Program-made: the position numbers and the translations under genes
Assembly (NCBI GenBank): GCA_029263115.1
Contig: JAJCYC010000083.1
Coordinates: forward strand, 1-48,032
Direction: 5' to 3'
From: Pseudonocardia sp.
GTDB taxonomy: Bacteria; Actinomycetota; Actinomycetes; Mycobacteriales; Pseudonocardiaceae
DNA length: 48,032 bases
The notes under the pieces: generated by a model
The model's database searches: none
What the model saw: only the letters and a program-made list of their open reading frames with translations
What the model was told of the DNA's origin: nothing
In this document: positions 10,067 to 20,186 of the stretch, piece after piece
Numbering within the stretch: position 1 is the first letter of the stretch
How the letters are laid out: every line of letters begins with the position of its first letter

Positions 10067-10518
10067 CCCGCCCGCGCCAGAGCGACCGCTTCGGCGAGCG
10101 GCTGGACTGGCTCCTGCGCTCCATCCCACGCCGGCCCGGCGCGCCCGAACGATTCGACCCGGAGGACCTGGTAGACGCTCTGGCCGGGCCGGCCGGCGGC
10201 GCCCGCCTCGTCGCGCGGGCCGACGCACGCGCCTGGCTTGCCGCGATGCGCGGCGAGGACGCCGATGTCGACGCGCCGCACTCCCGCAGGTATCTCGCAA
10301 TCGTGGAGGACATGTTCCGGCTGCCCGTGGGCTACTTCCGCGACAAGGCCGTCCGCCGCGCCGCCGACGACCGCATCCTCTTCGCCCGGGATGCCGCCGA
10401 GCGTCGCGTGAAGGTGATCGGCCCGTGCCGCATGCGCGGCGCGGAGTGGGGCGTTGAGGAGCTGCACTCGCTGCACCGCCAGGTGCGCGACCAGCTCGAA
10501 CGGCGCGCGGGCGCATGA
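10063..10518 (+). CDS. Hypothetical, XRE-like regulatory protein
   Basis: 151 aa; start overlaps upstream stop; ends of motif YLAIVEDMFRLPVGYFRDKAVRRAADDRI resemble the neighbouring regulator. Confidence 0.55.
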   Translation: MTRPRQSDRFGERLDWLLRSIPRRPGAPERFDPEDLVDALAGPAGGARLVARADARAWLAAMRGEDADVDAPHSRRYLAIVEDMFRLPVGYFRDKAVRRAADDRILFARDAAERRVKVIGPCRMRGAEWGVEELHSLHRQVRDQLERRAGA

Positions 10519-10654
10519 GTATCGCGCCGTGACCTCGCCGCCTCGCGCCCCCCGGCACCGACCAGTGGTGGCCAATCTGGTGGCGGTTCGGCGAATCAGG
10601 TCTCGCCGGGAGGCTGGACCGGTAAGAATCATGTTGATCAGCGCCGGGGGAGCG

Positions 10655-11233
10655 ATGAACCGTAACCAGCTACGCAAGTTGTGCCAGCGGACCTTCCGCG
10701 AACTCGACCTACACCCGCCGCTGGACGTGCAACTGCTGTGTGACCGCATTGGCCAGCACCGCGAGCGGCCGATCATCATCGCGCCCAGCGACGACCTCGC
10801 CGGGCGCCGGCGCTTCGGCTTCACCTGGGACGACCCCGCCGCCGGCGCCGTCCTGATCATGTACGACGCGCGGACCACCTGGACGCACCAAATGATGATC
10901 ATCCTGCACGAGCTGGCGCACCTGATCTGTGAGCATCCCGGCACCGCGATCGACCACTCCTACCGCGCCGACCACGAGCGAGAGTTCCAGGAGATCTCAC
11001 CCCTCGCGCTGGCCGAAGTCCTGGGCACAGCACCACCGCGACCACCGAGGCGGATCGGCGGCCGCCGCCGGGAGAAGTTCGCCGCGAGCCTCTACGACGA
11101 ACCGGCGGAATGGGAGGCAGAGACCATGGCCACGATCATGAGCGAGTGGATCCCCGCCCTCGGTGGCCACCCGAGGGGCCGCGACGCGGCCGATCCGCTC
11201 GAGGACCTCCTCGGCGACGTAGCGGCCTGGTAG
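10655..11233 (+). CDS. ImmA/IrrE-family metallopeptidase-like protein
   Basis: MNRNQLRKLCQRTFRELDLHPPLDVQLLCDRIG...MMIILHELAHLICEH; HELAH = HExxH zinc motif. Confidence 0.75.
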   Translation: MNRNQLRKLCQRTFRELDLHPPLDVQLLCDRIGQHRERPIIIAPSDDLAGRRRFGFTWDDPAAGAVLIMYDARTTWTHQMMIILHELAHLICEHPGTAIDHSYRADHEREFQEISPLALAEVLGTAPPRPPRRIGGRRREKFAASLYDEPAEWEAETMATIMSEWIPALGGHPRGRDAADPLEDLLGDVAAW

Positions 11234-11235
11234 CC

Positions 11236-12390
11236 ATGCCCATCTCCCTCATCGCGATGCTGGCCACCTACCTGATGTGCTGGCAGGCGTACAAGCTGCG
11301 AGAACGGCTCAGCGGCCTCGGCCACGCCGGCATCCTGGTCAGTCTCGCCTCGACCCTAGCGAACAGCGCGACCGCCCGGATCAGCGACACCTACCCGCCC
11401 AGCCCCGCCGCCTACCAGTACATCCTGTTCATCCACCACGTCTTCATCACCGGCTCGTGCCTGGGCCTCTACCTCGTGCGGCTGGCCGTGGAAGGCAACG
11501 CCCTGCGCGATCGAGCGGTGCGCCGCGCCATCGGCGGCGGCGTGCTGTTCTGCTGCTGGAACGCCGCGACCATCGCCGTCGCGGCAGCCCTAGGCCGTCC
11601 GCTGATAAACGGGCCCTCTCGCGCGCCTCTGGATGTCCTGTATTCAGTCGGGTCCGGTGCCTACTTCGGCACGGTCATGCTCCTGGTCGCGGTCTGGATG
11701 TGGCGCTACGTGGCCCACCGGCCGTTGCGGATCCTCCTCGGTACGCGCGTCGCGGCGATCGGGCTGTTCGGCATGGCCGGGTTGGGCTACACCCGCGCCG
11801 CGACGGCGGCGATCCGCTACCTGGGCGGCCCGCCGAGCATCGCACCCGAGTGGCTGCGCGACACCGTCACCTCGACGGCCTTCCCGCTGGTGTTCATCGG
11901 GCTGAGCTTCCCGCTGCTCGCCAGCAGATGGGCCGCGTTCCAGCAGTGGAGGACCCGCAGGAAGATCTGCGAGCGCGCCAAGGTGACCGCACAGACCTGC
12001 CGGACCGCGTACCCGGAGATCCAGCTCCCACCCGCCGGCATCGGCGAACGGGCCCGGCTGCTCGTCTCCAACCACCACATCCAGGCGCGGATCATCGTGG
12101 AGTCCTTCGACGGGCTCGCCAAACTCCTCGTGCACGACGCACCCGCCGCGACCCCGGCGGGGCAAGCCGCCGCGGCGCGCCTGCGCGCGGCCGTCGAGCG
12201 CTACGACGCCGAACACCCCGACAAGTCCGTCATCGACATCATCTCGCCCAGGATCGATGACCAGACGCTCGACGGCGAGGGTGTCCCACCGCAGCCCGGC
12301 AACGCCCTGGAAGAGGACATCACCGTGCTGGTCGAGCTGGCCGCCGAACTCGACGCGCTGAGCCTCGGCGGCTTCAGGGTCTCGGCGTAG
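11236..12390 (+). CDS. MAB_1171c-family-like multi-pass membrane protein
   Basis: Hydrophobic N-terminal two-thirds, cytosolic C-term; position right after XRE and ImmA/IrrE genes matches the known neighbourhood. Confidence 0.6.
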   Translation: MPISLIAMLATYLMCWQAYKLRERLSGLGHAGILVSLASTLANSATARISDTYPPSPAAYQYILFIHHVFITGSCLGLYLVRLAVEGNALRDRAVRRAIGGGVLFCCWNAATIAVAAALGRPLINGPSRAPLDVLYSVGSGAYFGTVMLLVAVWMWRYVAHRPLRILLGTRVAAIGLFGMAGLGYTRAATAAIRYLGGPPSIAPEWLRDTVTSTAFPLVFIGLSFPLLASRWAAFQQWRTRRKICERAKVTAQTCRTAYPEIQLPPAGIGERARLLVSNHHIQARIIVESFDGLAKLLVHDAPAATPAGQAAAARLRAAVERYDAEHPDKSVIDIISPRIDDQTLDGEGVPPQPGNALEEDITVLVELAAELDALSLGGFRVSA

Positions 12391-12410
12391 GCCTGTGCGA
12401 AGGTGAGTTG

Positions 12411-13202
12411 ATGAGCCGCTACGGGCTAGAACTGGACAACACCGAGCACGCGCGGCTGCGCGCGCAAGCCGCCGGCGCCGGCGCCGGCGAGATCTGGGCA
12501 CTCGCGGGTGTGGCGACCGGAGCCGACGTCGTCGACCTCGGCTGCGGCCCGGCGGCGGTGATGCTCGAACTCGCCTCGTTAGTCGGCCCCGAGGGAACCC
12601 TCACCGGAGTCGACGCCGATCCGGACATGGTGGAGCGCGGGCAGGCCGCCGTCGCGGCGGCCGGAGCGGACAACGTCATCGTCCGCCAAGGACTCGCCGA
12701 GGACTCCGGCCTGGCCCCGGGATCCTTCGACTGCGCCATCGTGCGGCTGGTCCTGATCCACAACGGCGGCCGCGAGCAGGAGATCGTCGACCACGCGGCA
12801 TCGCTGGTCCGCCCCGGCGGCCGGGTCCTGCTGATCGACCTCGACTCCACCATGATCCGGTACATACCCGGCACGACGGCGCCGATCTCCGAGCTGCACG
12901 AGCGCTACCAGGCCTACCAGCGCGCTCGCGGGAACGACCCTGCTGTCGGGCTGCGGCTGCCCGAACTGCTGGAGGCGGCCGGACTGCAGGTGGAGACCTT
13001 CCGGACAGCGTGCGCGCCCCGCCGGCGGGGAAGCGGCGAGAGGGGGCCGTCCTGGGCCGCCCGGCGCGCGATGGTCGAGGAAGGCGTGGCCACGACGGAG
13101 GACCTGGAGCGCTGGACCCGCCAGTTCGAGGAACTCGACGACCAGCAGAAACAGCCGTGGATCATTGGGTGCGTGTTCATGGCCATTGGGCGCCGCTGTT
13201 AA
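12411..13202 (+). CDS. Class I SAM-dependent methyltransferase
   Basis: VVDLGCGPAAVMLELASLVGPEGTLTGVDADPDMVERGQ motif I; RPGGRVLLIDLD. Confidence 0.85.
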   Translation: MSRYGLELDNTEHARLRAQAAGAGAGEIWALAGVATGADVVDLGCGPAAVMLELASLVGPEGTLTGVDADPDMVERGQAAVAAAGADNVIVRQGLAEDSGLAPGSFDCAIVRLVLIHNGGREQEIVDHAASLVRPGGRVLLIDLDSTMIRYIPGTTAPISELHERYQAYQRARGNDPAVGLRLPELLEAAGLQVETFRTACAPRRRGSGERGPSWAARRAMVEEGVATTEDLERWTRQFEELDDQQKQPWIIGCVFMAIGRRC

Positions 13203-13261
13203 CCGGACCACCGGGGGTGACATTGAGTGGGGCGGTCTTTGCTGACGTGGCCATCGACGGG

Positions 13262-13519
13262 TCAGTGAATCCAATGCACCCGAACGATCTCGACGCGCCG
13301 AGTGCGCTCAAGGATCAAGAAGATCACTTCGGCGGTCCGACCCTCCGGGCCTACACGCAGCGTGCGCATGACGCCATCAGGTTTCGCGGCGTTGTAGGGC
13401 AGGCTGTTCCACGGCGCCAGCTCGAGCAGATCGAGTACTTGGGCGTAGTGGAGGAGGAGCTCGTCGGGCAGGGCTTCGACCTGGGCGTTGACCTCGTCGT
13501 CTGTGACGACCTGGTACAT
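13262..13519 (-). CDS. RelE/ParE-like toxin
   Basis: 85 aa: YNAAKPDGVMRTLRVGPEGRTAEVIFLILERTRRVEIVRVHWI. Confidence 0.65.
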   Translation of the reverse strand: MYQVVTDDEVNAQVEALPDELLLHYAQVLDLLELAPWNSLPYNAAKPDGVMRTLRVGPEGRTAEVIFLILERTRRVEIVRVHWIH

Positions 13520-13525
13520 CAGCCG

Positions 13526-13861
13526 CTACCGGCGTTCGCCGAGTCGCCGTGCGATCATGGCGCGCTGGTCATCCGCGGTGATGCTGCCGACGTGTTCACC
13601 AGCGAGGATCTGAGCGGCCCGGCGCAGCATGTGGCGGTGCGCATCGGGGTTCGCGCGGGTCATCTCGGCGATCAATTGCCAGCGTTCCAGCGCCCGGTAG
13701 ACCTCGGTGAGATCCAGGCTCTCCGCCGCGCGGGACATCGCGACCCGCCACTCGCTGTCAAACTGACCTGCCTCCTCGGGCAACAGCGCGGCGCGGATGC
13801 CGCGCGGCGACGCTGCGCTGGCGGGTGGAGGGGCGTGCTCGTGGGCGGGCTCGGCGGTCAC
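13526..13861 (-). CDS. DUF6247-like putative partner/antitoxin
   Basis: RGIRAALLPEEAGQFDSEWRVAMSRAAESLDLTEVYRALERWQLIAEMTRAN; GTG start at 13861; 6 nt upstream of the RelE-like gene. Confidence 0.55.
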   Translation of the reverse strand: MTAEPAHEHAPPPASAASPRGIRAALLPEEAGQFDSEWRVAMSRAAESLDLTEVYRALERWQLIAEMTRANPDAHRHMLRRAAQILAGEHVGSITADDQRAMIARRLGERR

Positions 13862-14514
13862 CGCTAGACGGTAGCGCGTCTCGTTTATCGGGCACGTACT
13901 CCCGGCTGGAGGTGATGAGCACGCGAGTTCGGATTCGACGCCGAGCTCACCGATCGGTGGCGTACGGAACACCGCGCCACCAGCACATCGTGACGACCGG
14001 GATCCGGACAACGCGAGCGCTGGACGTCAGCCTGCACCCCGGAATCGAGGCTAAGGACGACGCGGGCGGCGATGGCGGAGCGCTGGTGTTCAGGTCGGTT
14101 CAGTGTTCTGTTTCTCGGATCATTCGGCGCAGGACCGCGATGCCCGACGGCCAGTTGCTGGTTGCGTTGGGTGAGTTCGTCAATTCGGGTGGTGGTCAGC
14201 CCGGTCGAGGGTGTCGAGTTCGCGGCCGAGTTGGTGACGCATCGCGTTTCGGAACTGGTCGCGTTCGGCGTGTAGGGTGATCTCGGCGCGAGCCAGTTCC
14301 AGATCGGTGTGCAGGCTAGCGGGGCTGGGCTTTCGCCCAGCCCACTGGTCGCGGGCCGGCTGGGCTGGCGCGCATCGCGCAGCACTTCCGCCGGGCGGGC
14401 GCGGGTGTTCACCCGTCCCAGGCGTTCGCGCCCGCGTCGCGGTTGATCACGGTGAGTGGCGCCCGGCCGCCGTCCCATCGGCAGGAGTACCGCGGCCCGC
14501 GGAATACATGATCT

Positions 14515-14736
14515 TCACCAGTGCCTGCGCGCCGAACTCGCCGACCAGACAGAGCCCCGCTGCCGCGCGCGCCGGTCGTTCTCGTCGCGGTCGCGGCGGA
14601 GTCGATCGTCGTCATCGCGGTCGCGCTCGCGGCGCAGCTCGTCGTGGTAGTCGTGGGCCCGTCGCTGATGGTCATCGTCGTAGCGAGTGCGCCGGAGTTG
14701 ATCCTCCCGCTCGCGGTCCCGCCAGTTCTCGAACAT
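14515..14736 (-). CDS. Small extremely Arg/Asp-rich protein (73 aa)
   Basis: MFENWRDREREDQLRRTRYDDDHQRRAHDYHDELRRERDRDDDDRLRRDRDENDRRARQRG...; low complexity, so coding status uncertain. Confidence 0.3.
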   Translation of the reverse strand: MFENWRDREREDQLRRTRYDDDHQRRAHDYHDELRRERDRDDDDRLRRDRDENDRRARQRGSVWSASSARRHW

Positions 14737-14940
14737 CCGGACCACCCCCTCGATAGGTGAGGTTAGGCGCGGGGTCGGACGGATTGATGGGGCATCGAGC
14801 GGTGATCGGGGCCTGGGGATGCACGGCGACCGAGGACCATACACGTGCCTGATCGGTCCGGTCAGCGACGAACTCGGGAGGCACCGTACGGCAAGGCGAC
14901 CCCCGACGACTCGTTTGGTTCTCGACCGGAGCGCGGCGGC

Positions 14941-15906
14941 TCAGGCCCGTCGCCAGGCGAGCGGGGGCACACCGTGTTCCCTACGGAAGCGGCGTACGAA
15001 ATACCCCGGGTCGCGGTAACCGACCCGTCGGGCGAGGGCCGCGATGGTGAGGTCGGTGTCGGCGAGCAGCCGCCGTGCCTCCCGCATCCGCCGCTCGGTG
15101 ATCCACTGCATGACGGTGCGGCCGGTGCGGCGCGCGACGACAGTAGCGAGGTGCCCGGTCGTGAGCCCCAGCGAGTCGGCCACGTCGCGCAGCCCGATCG
15201 GGGGGTCGATGTCGGCGTAGCGGCGTTCGATGACGTCGAAGACGCTGGCGAGCAGCGGGTCGTCGGTCAGTGCGCTCGGGGTGTCGACGACGAGGCGCCC
15301 CAGCCACACCAGTAGCACAGTGAGGTGCGCGCGGACCGCGTCGGTGTAGTGCTCTCGTCGCCCATTGAGTTCGTCGGCGAGGACGGCCAGTTGGGCGCTC
15401 CAGGCCGCCTGCTGCGTCGATGGGACCGAAAGCCGCTGCGCGCCCCCGTTCCGGGCGTTGATGAAGGGCGACAGGAGGGGATGGGTCCGCCAGGAGACCA
15501 GCGGCGCGACACCCGCGGGGTCGACCGCGTCGGTAGGAAAGAACACCGCCCACGCCGTCACATCGGGCTCGATGTGGGCGTCAGGGTCGGCGACGACGGC
15601 GCCCGGGGCGATGACGAACGCGTCGCCGACCGCGAGATGCCAGTCCCGCCCGTCGACCCGGACCGGCCCATCGCCGTGCTCGACGTAGAGCAGGACCAGG
15701 AAGTCGTGCGCGTGCGTCCCGATGGTCGTGCCCGCGGCCCGGGGGTCCGCGCCGCTCCACCGCGCAACGCTCACCGGCGGCAGCCCCGCTATCCGCGGAT
15801 AGCCCATCAGCGGTACGCCGTCGGCTGTGTGCCCGACCGGGCGCGCCGTGACGGAATCGGTTGGTGATGCGGGTGCGGCACCCGAAGAACGTCCCGTGGT
15901 GCCCAT
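14941..15906 (-). CDS. AraC-family transcriptional regulator
   Basis: N-terminal cupin-like region, C-terminal double HTH LRDVADSLGLTTGHLATVVARRTGRTVMQWITERRMREARRLLADTDLTIAALARRVGYRDPGYFVRRFRREHGVPPLAWRR. Confidence 0.9.
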   Translation of the reverse strand: MGTTGRSSGAAPASPTDSVTARPVGHTADGVPLMGYPRIAGLPPVSVARWSGADPRAAGTTIGTHAHDFLVLLYVEHGDGPVRVDGRDWHLAVGDAFVIAPGAVVADPDAHIEPDVTAWAVFFPTDAVDPAGVAPLVSWRTHPLLSPFINARNGGAQRLSVPSTQQAAWSAQLAVLADELNGRREHYTDAVRAHLTVLLVWLGRLVVDTPSALTDDPLLASVFDVIERRYADIDPPIGLRDVADSLGLTTGHLATVVARRTGRTVMQWITERRMREARRLLADTDLTIAALARRVGYRDPGYFVRRFRREHGVPPLAWRRA

Positions 15907-15993
15907 GCATCGTCCCTTGTTCGCAGTTCCACGACTTGCAATGGTGAGTTCGACCGATCAATCCCGTTCCATCATCTATCGAAGGAGGCCGCC

Positions 15994-16767
15994 GTGTCGC
16001 ACCCGATGACGAGCCAGGACGGGGTCGAGCACCCCTCAGCTTCGTCTCCGGAGGACCGGCCGTACCTGCCGGCGATGGGCAACCCACGCCTGCTGCGGTT
16101 CTACGACGCGTTCACCCGGCTGGTCGGTGTCCGTAGCGCCCAGTGGCAGCTGGTGGCGCAGGCCGGGATCGCGCCGGGCCACACGGTGCTCGAGATCGGC
16201 GCGGGGACCGGCACGGTGTTGCTACTGGCCAAGCGCGCCGTGGGGTCCGCGACCGTCATCGGGCTCGACCCCGACGTGCAGGCTCTGGCGTTCGCCCGCC
16301 GTCGCGCCGTGCATGACGGTCTGCAGCTGCGGCTCGACCATGGCTACGCCGATCGTCTGCCCTACCCCGACGGCAGCGTCGACCGGGTGCTCTCGGCGTT
16401 GATGTTCCACCACCTGCCCGGTGCCGAGAAGGTGGCGGCCCTGCGCGAGGCGCACCGCGTGCTCAACCCCGGCGGGAGCCTGCACCTCGTCGACCTGGAT
16501 GGCGAGCAGCCCGGCGTCATCGGACGCCTCATGCACCGGCGGCACGAGCACAACGACCAGGCCCCCCGCGGCGATCAGAGCCCCGCTGACAGGCCCGCCG
16601 CCCTGCGCGGCCCCGAGACCGCATCAGCCGCCGACGTGGTCCGCCTCATGCGAGAGGCCGGTTTCGATGAAGCCTGCGCCGTCGGGCGCCGCCGTACCGC
16701 GGCTGGTGTGGTGAGGTTCTATCGGGCCGAGCGCGACAACCCACAGCCCGGCACGCGCTCAACCTGA
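15994..16767 (+). CDS. UbiE-like class I SAM methyltransferase
   Basis: VLEIGAGTGTVLLLAKRAVGSATVIGLDPDVQALAFA; divergent from the AraC gene. Confidence 0.88.
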   Translation: MSHPMTSQDGVEHPSASSPEDRPYLPAMGNPRLLRFYDAFTRLVGVRSAQWQLVAQAGIAPGHTVLEIGAGTGTVLLLAKRAVGSATVIGLDPDVQALAFARRRAVHDGLQLRLDHGYADRLPYPDGSVDRVLSALMFHHLPGAEKVAALREAHRVLNPGGSLHLVDLDGEQPGVIGRLMHRRHEHNDQAPRGDQSPADRPAALRGPETASAADVVRLMREAGFDEACAVGRRRTAAGVVRFYRAERDNPQPGTRST

Positions 16768-17102
16768 GCCGGGCGCGGGACGGGGGAGCTCGCTCTCAGC
16801 GAAGGGTTGGCCATAGTGGGGTACGTACCGTCCCTGCTGATCATCCGATCGCGGTGCGTGGGGCAGGGGTGATTCGCCTCGGGGACCTGGATGGCCTGCG
16901 CGGGTTGCCGGCCGAGCATCCGGAGTTCGCGACGGCCCGCCTCGGCGACGAGACGATGTCGCGGACGGCGTTGCACGCGGTCACCGACTGCTGACCCGTC
17001 GAACGGCCAGGCAATGGCCTCGACCGCTTTGGGCATCTTCGGTCGCGCGACGACTCGAAGCACGAGTTGTTGCCGTTGTCGATGATGGTCCAGGTGCTTG
17101 GG

Positions 17103-17441
17103 TTATCCCCAGAAGATGCAGGTGGGGTCGCGGTCGAGCTCGGTGAGGAGATCCCCGACTTGTTGTGAGGGAGCGAGCTGGTCGTAGCGGTGGAAGCGGA
17201 GATTGCGGTCGCGCCAGTACAACGTCCACGACTGGTCGGCGGCGGTGTAGCGCAGTCGGGCGATCGGGAGGCTGGTCCATTCCGGCCCGAAGTCCTCGCG
17301 CCAAGGAGCGCGGCGCTCGAGGATCGTGAGGTGCCGCGGACCGATTTCGCACTCGATGCGGACCTGGTGGCGGGCGTGCTCGGGCACCCGCGCGGTGCAC
17401 CACCGCCGTACTCGCGCAACATCCAGTTCGGGCGGGGCCAT
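17103..17441 (-). CDS. DUF3024-like protein
   Basis: PELDVARVRRWCTARVPEHARHQVRIECEIGPRHLTILERRAPWREDFGPEWTSLPIARLRYTAADQSWTLYWRDRNLRFHRYD. Confidence 0.75.
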   Translation of the reverse strand: MAPPELDVARVRRWCTARVPEHARHQVRIECEIGPRHLTILERRAPWREDFGPEWTSLPIARLRYTAADQSWTLYWRDRNLRFHRYDQLAPSQQVGDLLTELDRDPTCIFWG

Positions 17442-17445
17442 GGGA

Positions 17446-18027
17446 TCACCAGCCGTCGATGGTGGAGGCCGCGGTGTTGAGCGCGTCGAATGCGGCGTCA
17501 AGCCGCTGTTGGCGACGCCGGTTCGGTTCGTGGTTGGCCTCGGCGGCCACGCACCCGATCAGTTCGTCGAGCTCCTCGGCGGTGGCTGCGAGGACAGCCC
17601 CGTCGTTGTGGGCCCGGGTTCGGAACACCTGCCGTTCGCAGTCGATGTCGAGCAGCCGCAGGTCGCGCAGCGTCGCGGCGACCTGTCCAGAGATGACGAT
17701 CTCGGTGACGGCGCCGGCGACCGCGAGCTGTCGGCGGCGCAGGTCGAATGGGGAGTCCTCCCAGTTGCTGATCACGCCGTCGTCGTCGCAGACGCCGCAT
17801 CGCCACCCGATCGGCGCTCCTGGCGCGGTCCGTCGCACGATCATCCGGCCCGGACAGCGACGATTGCCCGGCCGGCGTCGGCAGGTCAGGGCGCTATCCC
17901 ACGCGGTTCCAGCGTCGCCCGCGGTTGCCGCGCGGACGATGTCGCCGAGGTGCTCGGCTAGCCGGCGGGCCGGGCCCGGGGTGTCCTCGGGCAGGTCGAG
18001 GAAGTGGTGCAGATCGGTGACGAACAC
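17446..18027 (-). CDS. Hypothetical protein with Cys motifs, paired with DUF3024-like gene
   Basis: MFVTDLHHFLDLPEDTPGPARRLAEHLGDIV...GWRCGVCDDDGVISNWEDSPFDLR; GTG start at 18027. Confidence 0.6.
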   Translation of the reverse strand: MFVTDLHHFLDLPEDTPGPARRLAEHLGDIVRAATAGDAGTAWDSALTCRRRPGNRRCPGRMIVRRTAPGAPIGWRCGVCDDDGVISNWEDSPFDLRRRQLAVAGAVTEIVISGQVAATLRDLRLLDIDCERQVFRTRAHNDGAVLAATAEELDELIGCVAAEANHEPNRRRQQRLDAAFDALNTAASTIDGW

Positions 18028-18275
18028 TTCGCGGGACTCTACCGACGACCGGCCGGGCGCCCCATCGCTGGTGTCGACGTTGGCGGCGTTGATACCCGCC
18101 GGGTAGGGCAGCGAAGCGAGGCCTCGGATTGGGCGGTAGTGCTGGGCGGTGCCGGGCGGTGGGTCCTGCCGCTGCAAGGCGCGGTCCGGGTTCGTGCGGG
18201 TGGTCGGAAGGCAGGTGACCACCCCGCGGCCCGTGGGTGGACGTTGTGACTCTGCCCCACTCCCCGGGCCGGGCC

Positions 18276-18390
18276 GATGACCGCCAGTGCCGACGCCGAT
18301 GCGGGTGACCTCGCCGCGCCGGCCGGAGCGCTCGCCGGCGGTTGAGGGCAGCGAGGTCACCCCGATCGGGTCAGCGGCAGTCCCCGCCCC
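18276..18390 (+). promoter_or_regulatory. Diverged copy E1 of the structured intergenic element, upstream of the DUF932-like gene
   Basis: GATGACC..., perfect 12-bp stem GGGTGACCTCGC (18303-18314)/GCGAGGTCACCC (18351-18362), then CAGTCCCCGCCCC. Confidence 0.45.
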
Positions 18391-18510
18391 GTCCTCGGTG
18401 CGCCGGGCGGGCGAGTCACGCCCACCGCCCGGACGCGGTGGGCGACACCCTTTCCGCCGCTCGCCCGGTGGCTCGGGTGTCTGTCGCTTTCGCACCGAGA
18501 GGCACCTGTC

Positions 18511-19689
18511 ATGGTTGCTCAGCACAACGATCCGACCGACGACTCGATGTTGACTGCTCGCAAGGCGTCGCTGCGTGAGCTCGTGTCGTTGCTGGAGGAC
18601 CAGCACACGCGCAAGCTCGACGTGGTCGCGGCCGCGAGCAAGCTGCGCGCCGAGGGCGGCAGGCTGGTGGTCGCCGGCGCTGGGAAGAAGCTGCTCACCC
18701 TCGACGGGGTGTCGGACACGGACGTGGCGCTGCGGCCCACCGCCTCGGCGGACGGCGACATCTCGGACAAGCTGGGTATCCCGGTCAGGTATCTGCGGCG
18801 GCTGCGCGCTGAGGGCAAGGTCGAGCTCTACGACCACAACGTCAACACGTGGCTGCGTGAGCTGGGCGACTACAAGCTGTTCACCCGTGCCCTGGTCGAC
18901 GACGGCGACAGCACCGGCGTCGCGCGGGCGCTGCTGTCCTCCTCGTATCGGGTGATCGACAACCTGGACGTGCTCTACACCGTCCTCGAGGGCGTCCGGG
19001 CGGCCGGCGTACCGGTCGAGATTAGCCAGTGCGACTTGTCCGAGACCCGCATGTACGTCAAGGTCAGCTGCCCCGATATCGCGGAGTACGCGCCGGACCT
19101 ACTGCGGGGCTACACCTCCCCGTTCTCCGGGGCCAAGGGCGCGGACAACCCGCTCGTGTTCGCCGGGTTCGTGATCTCCAACAGCGAGGTCGGTGCCGCC
19201 CGGACCACGATCACCCCGCAGTTGACCGTCGAGGTCTGCGCGAACGGGGTAACCATCACCAAGGACGCGCTGCGGGAGACCCACCTCGGGGCGCGGATGG
19301 ACGAGGGGGTCGTGCGCTGGAGCGAGGACACCCGCCGGGCGGAGATCGAGCTGATCTCGCGGCAGGCCCGTGATGCGGTGACCACGTTCCTCGACCGCGA
19401 CTACGTCCGCGCCAAGCTGGCTGAGATCCAGGAAGCCGCGCGTGTGGAGGTCACCGCGCCGCAGGCCACGATCGAGCACGTCGCCGGGGTGCTGCGGTTC
19501 ACCAACGCCCAGCGCGACAGCGTGTTCGCCCACTTCATCAAGGGCGGAGACACCACCTCCGGCGGGGTGTTGCACGCGGTCACCTCGGCCGCGCAGCTGA
19601 TCGCTGATGCCGACGAGGCCTACGCCATGGAAGCGCTAGGGCTGCGGGCGATGACCACTGCCGCCGGGTTCGCCAGCCGACCCCGCTGA
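18511..19689 (+). CDS. DUF932-like plasmid/phage-type protein
   Basis: 392 aa; SSSYRVIDNLDVLYTVLEGVRAAGV, FVISNSEVGAARTTITPQLTVEVCANGVTI, ELISRQARDAVTTFLDRDYV. Confidence 0.65.
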   Translation: MVAQHNDPTDDSMLTARKASLRELVSLLEDQHTRKLDVVAAASKLRAEGGRLVVAGAGKKLLTLDGVSDTDVALRPTASADGDISDKLGIPVRYLRRLRAEGKVELYDHNVNTWLRELGDYKLFTRALVDDGDSTGVARALLSSSYRVIDNLDVLYTVLEGVRAAGVPVEISQCDLSETRMYVKVSCPDIAEYAPDLLRGYTSPFSGAKGADNPLVFAGFVISNSEVGAARTTITPQLTVEVCANGVTITKDALRETHLGARMDEGVVRWSEDTRRAEIELISRQARDAVTTFLDRDYVRAKLAEIQEAARVEVTAPQATIEHVAGVLRFTNAQRDSVFAHFIKGGDTTSGGVLHAVTSAAQLIADADEAYAMEALGLRAMTTAAGFASRPR

Positions 19690-19711
19690 GGTCACTTGTC
19701 GCGCGCGATCG

Positions 19712-19747
19712 GACCGGCACCCACTTCACCCGGGATGGGCGCCGGTC
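19712..19747 (+). terminator. Candidate hairpin terminator after DUF932-like gene
   Basis: GACCGGC-a-CCCA...TGGG-c-GCCGGTC inverted repeat; no T-tract. Confidence 0.4.
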
Positions 19748-19775
19748 AGTCGCTCGGACTGCTTTGGAGGCAGTC

Positions 19776-20186
19776 ATGCCGATCCACACCGAATGGGACA
19801 CCGCCGCGACCTGCCAGGTCCATGTCCGAACCGCTGATGAGGCGATGCAGATCCACGGCACCGACGAGCCGGCCCCTTCGCCTGTGCTCGTACTTGGAGG
19901 CGACGGCGGTGGGTGCTTGGCCGTCACAGGCACCTATACCGAGCTGCTCGCCCTGGTCGAGCGCATCCGCGAGGCCATCACCGCCGAGCGGAACCATTCC
20001 GGGATCCAGACAGTGCCGGTGACGCTGGTCGCGTTCGACGATGACTGTGGTCGCGCGGAGTGCGCGGTACCTGGTCACGTCTACGCAGGTGAGTCGGTGC
20101 CGTGTCCGCACGGCGACCACGAGCACATCGTCGCGCTCGCGGCGCCGACCGGGGCGGCCACCAACGTCAGCATCCGCCCCGCCTGA
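19776..20186 (+). CDS. Hypothetical protein, paralogue of the 27414-27725 gene
   Basis: MPIHTEWDTAATCQVHVRTADEAMQ...VLVLGGDGGGCLAVTGT. Confidence 0.65.
   Translation: MPIHTEWDTAATCQVHVRTADEAMQIHGTDEPAPSPVLVLGGDGGGCLAVTGTYTELLALVERIREAITAERNHSGIQTVPVTLVAFDDDCGRAECAVPGHVYAGESVPCPHGDHEHIVALAAPTGAATNVSIRPA

Noticed and set aside
16841-17449. 202-aa minus ORF and other ORFs around 16.8-17.1 kb
   Set aside because: Out of frame with the DUF3024-like gene; the 16.78-17.1 kb gap seems to hold only short fragments.
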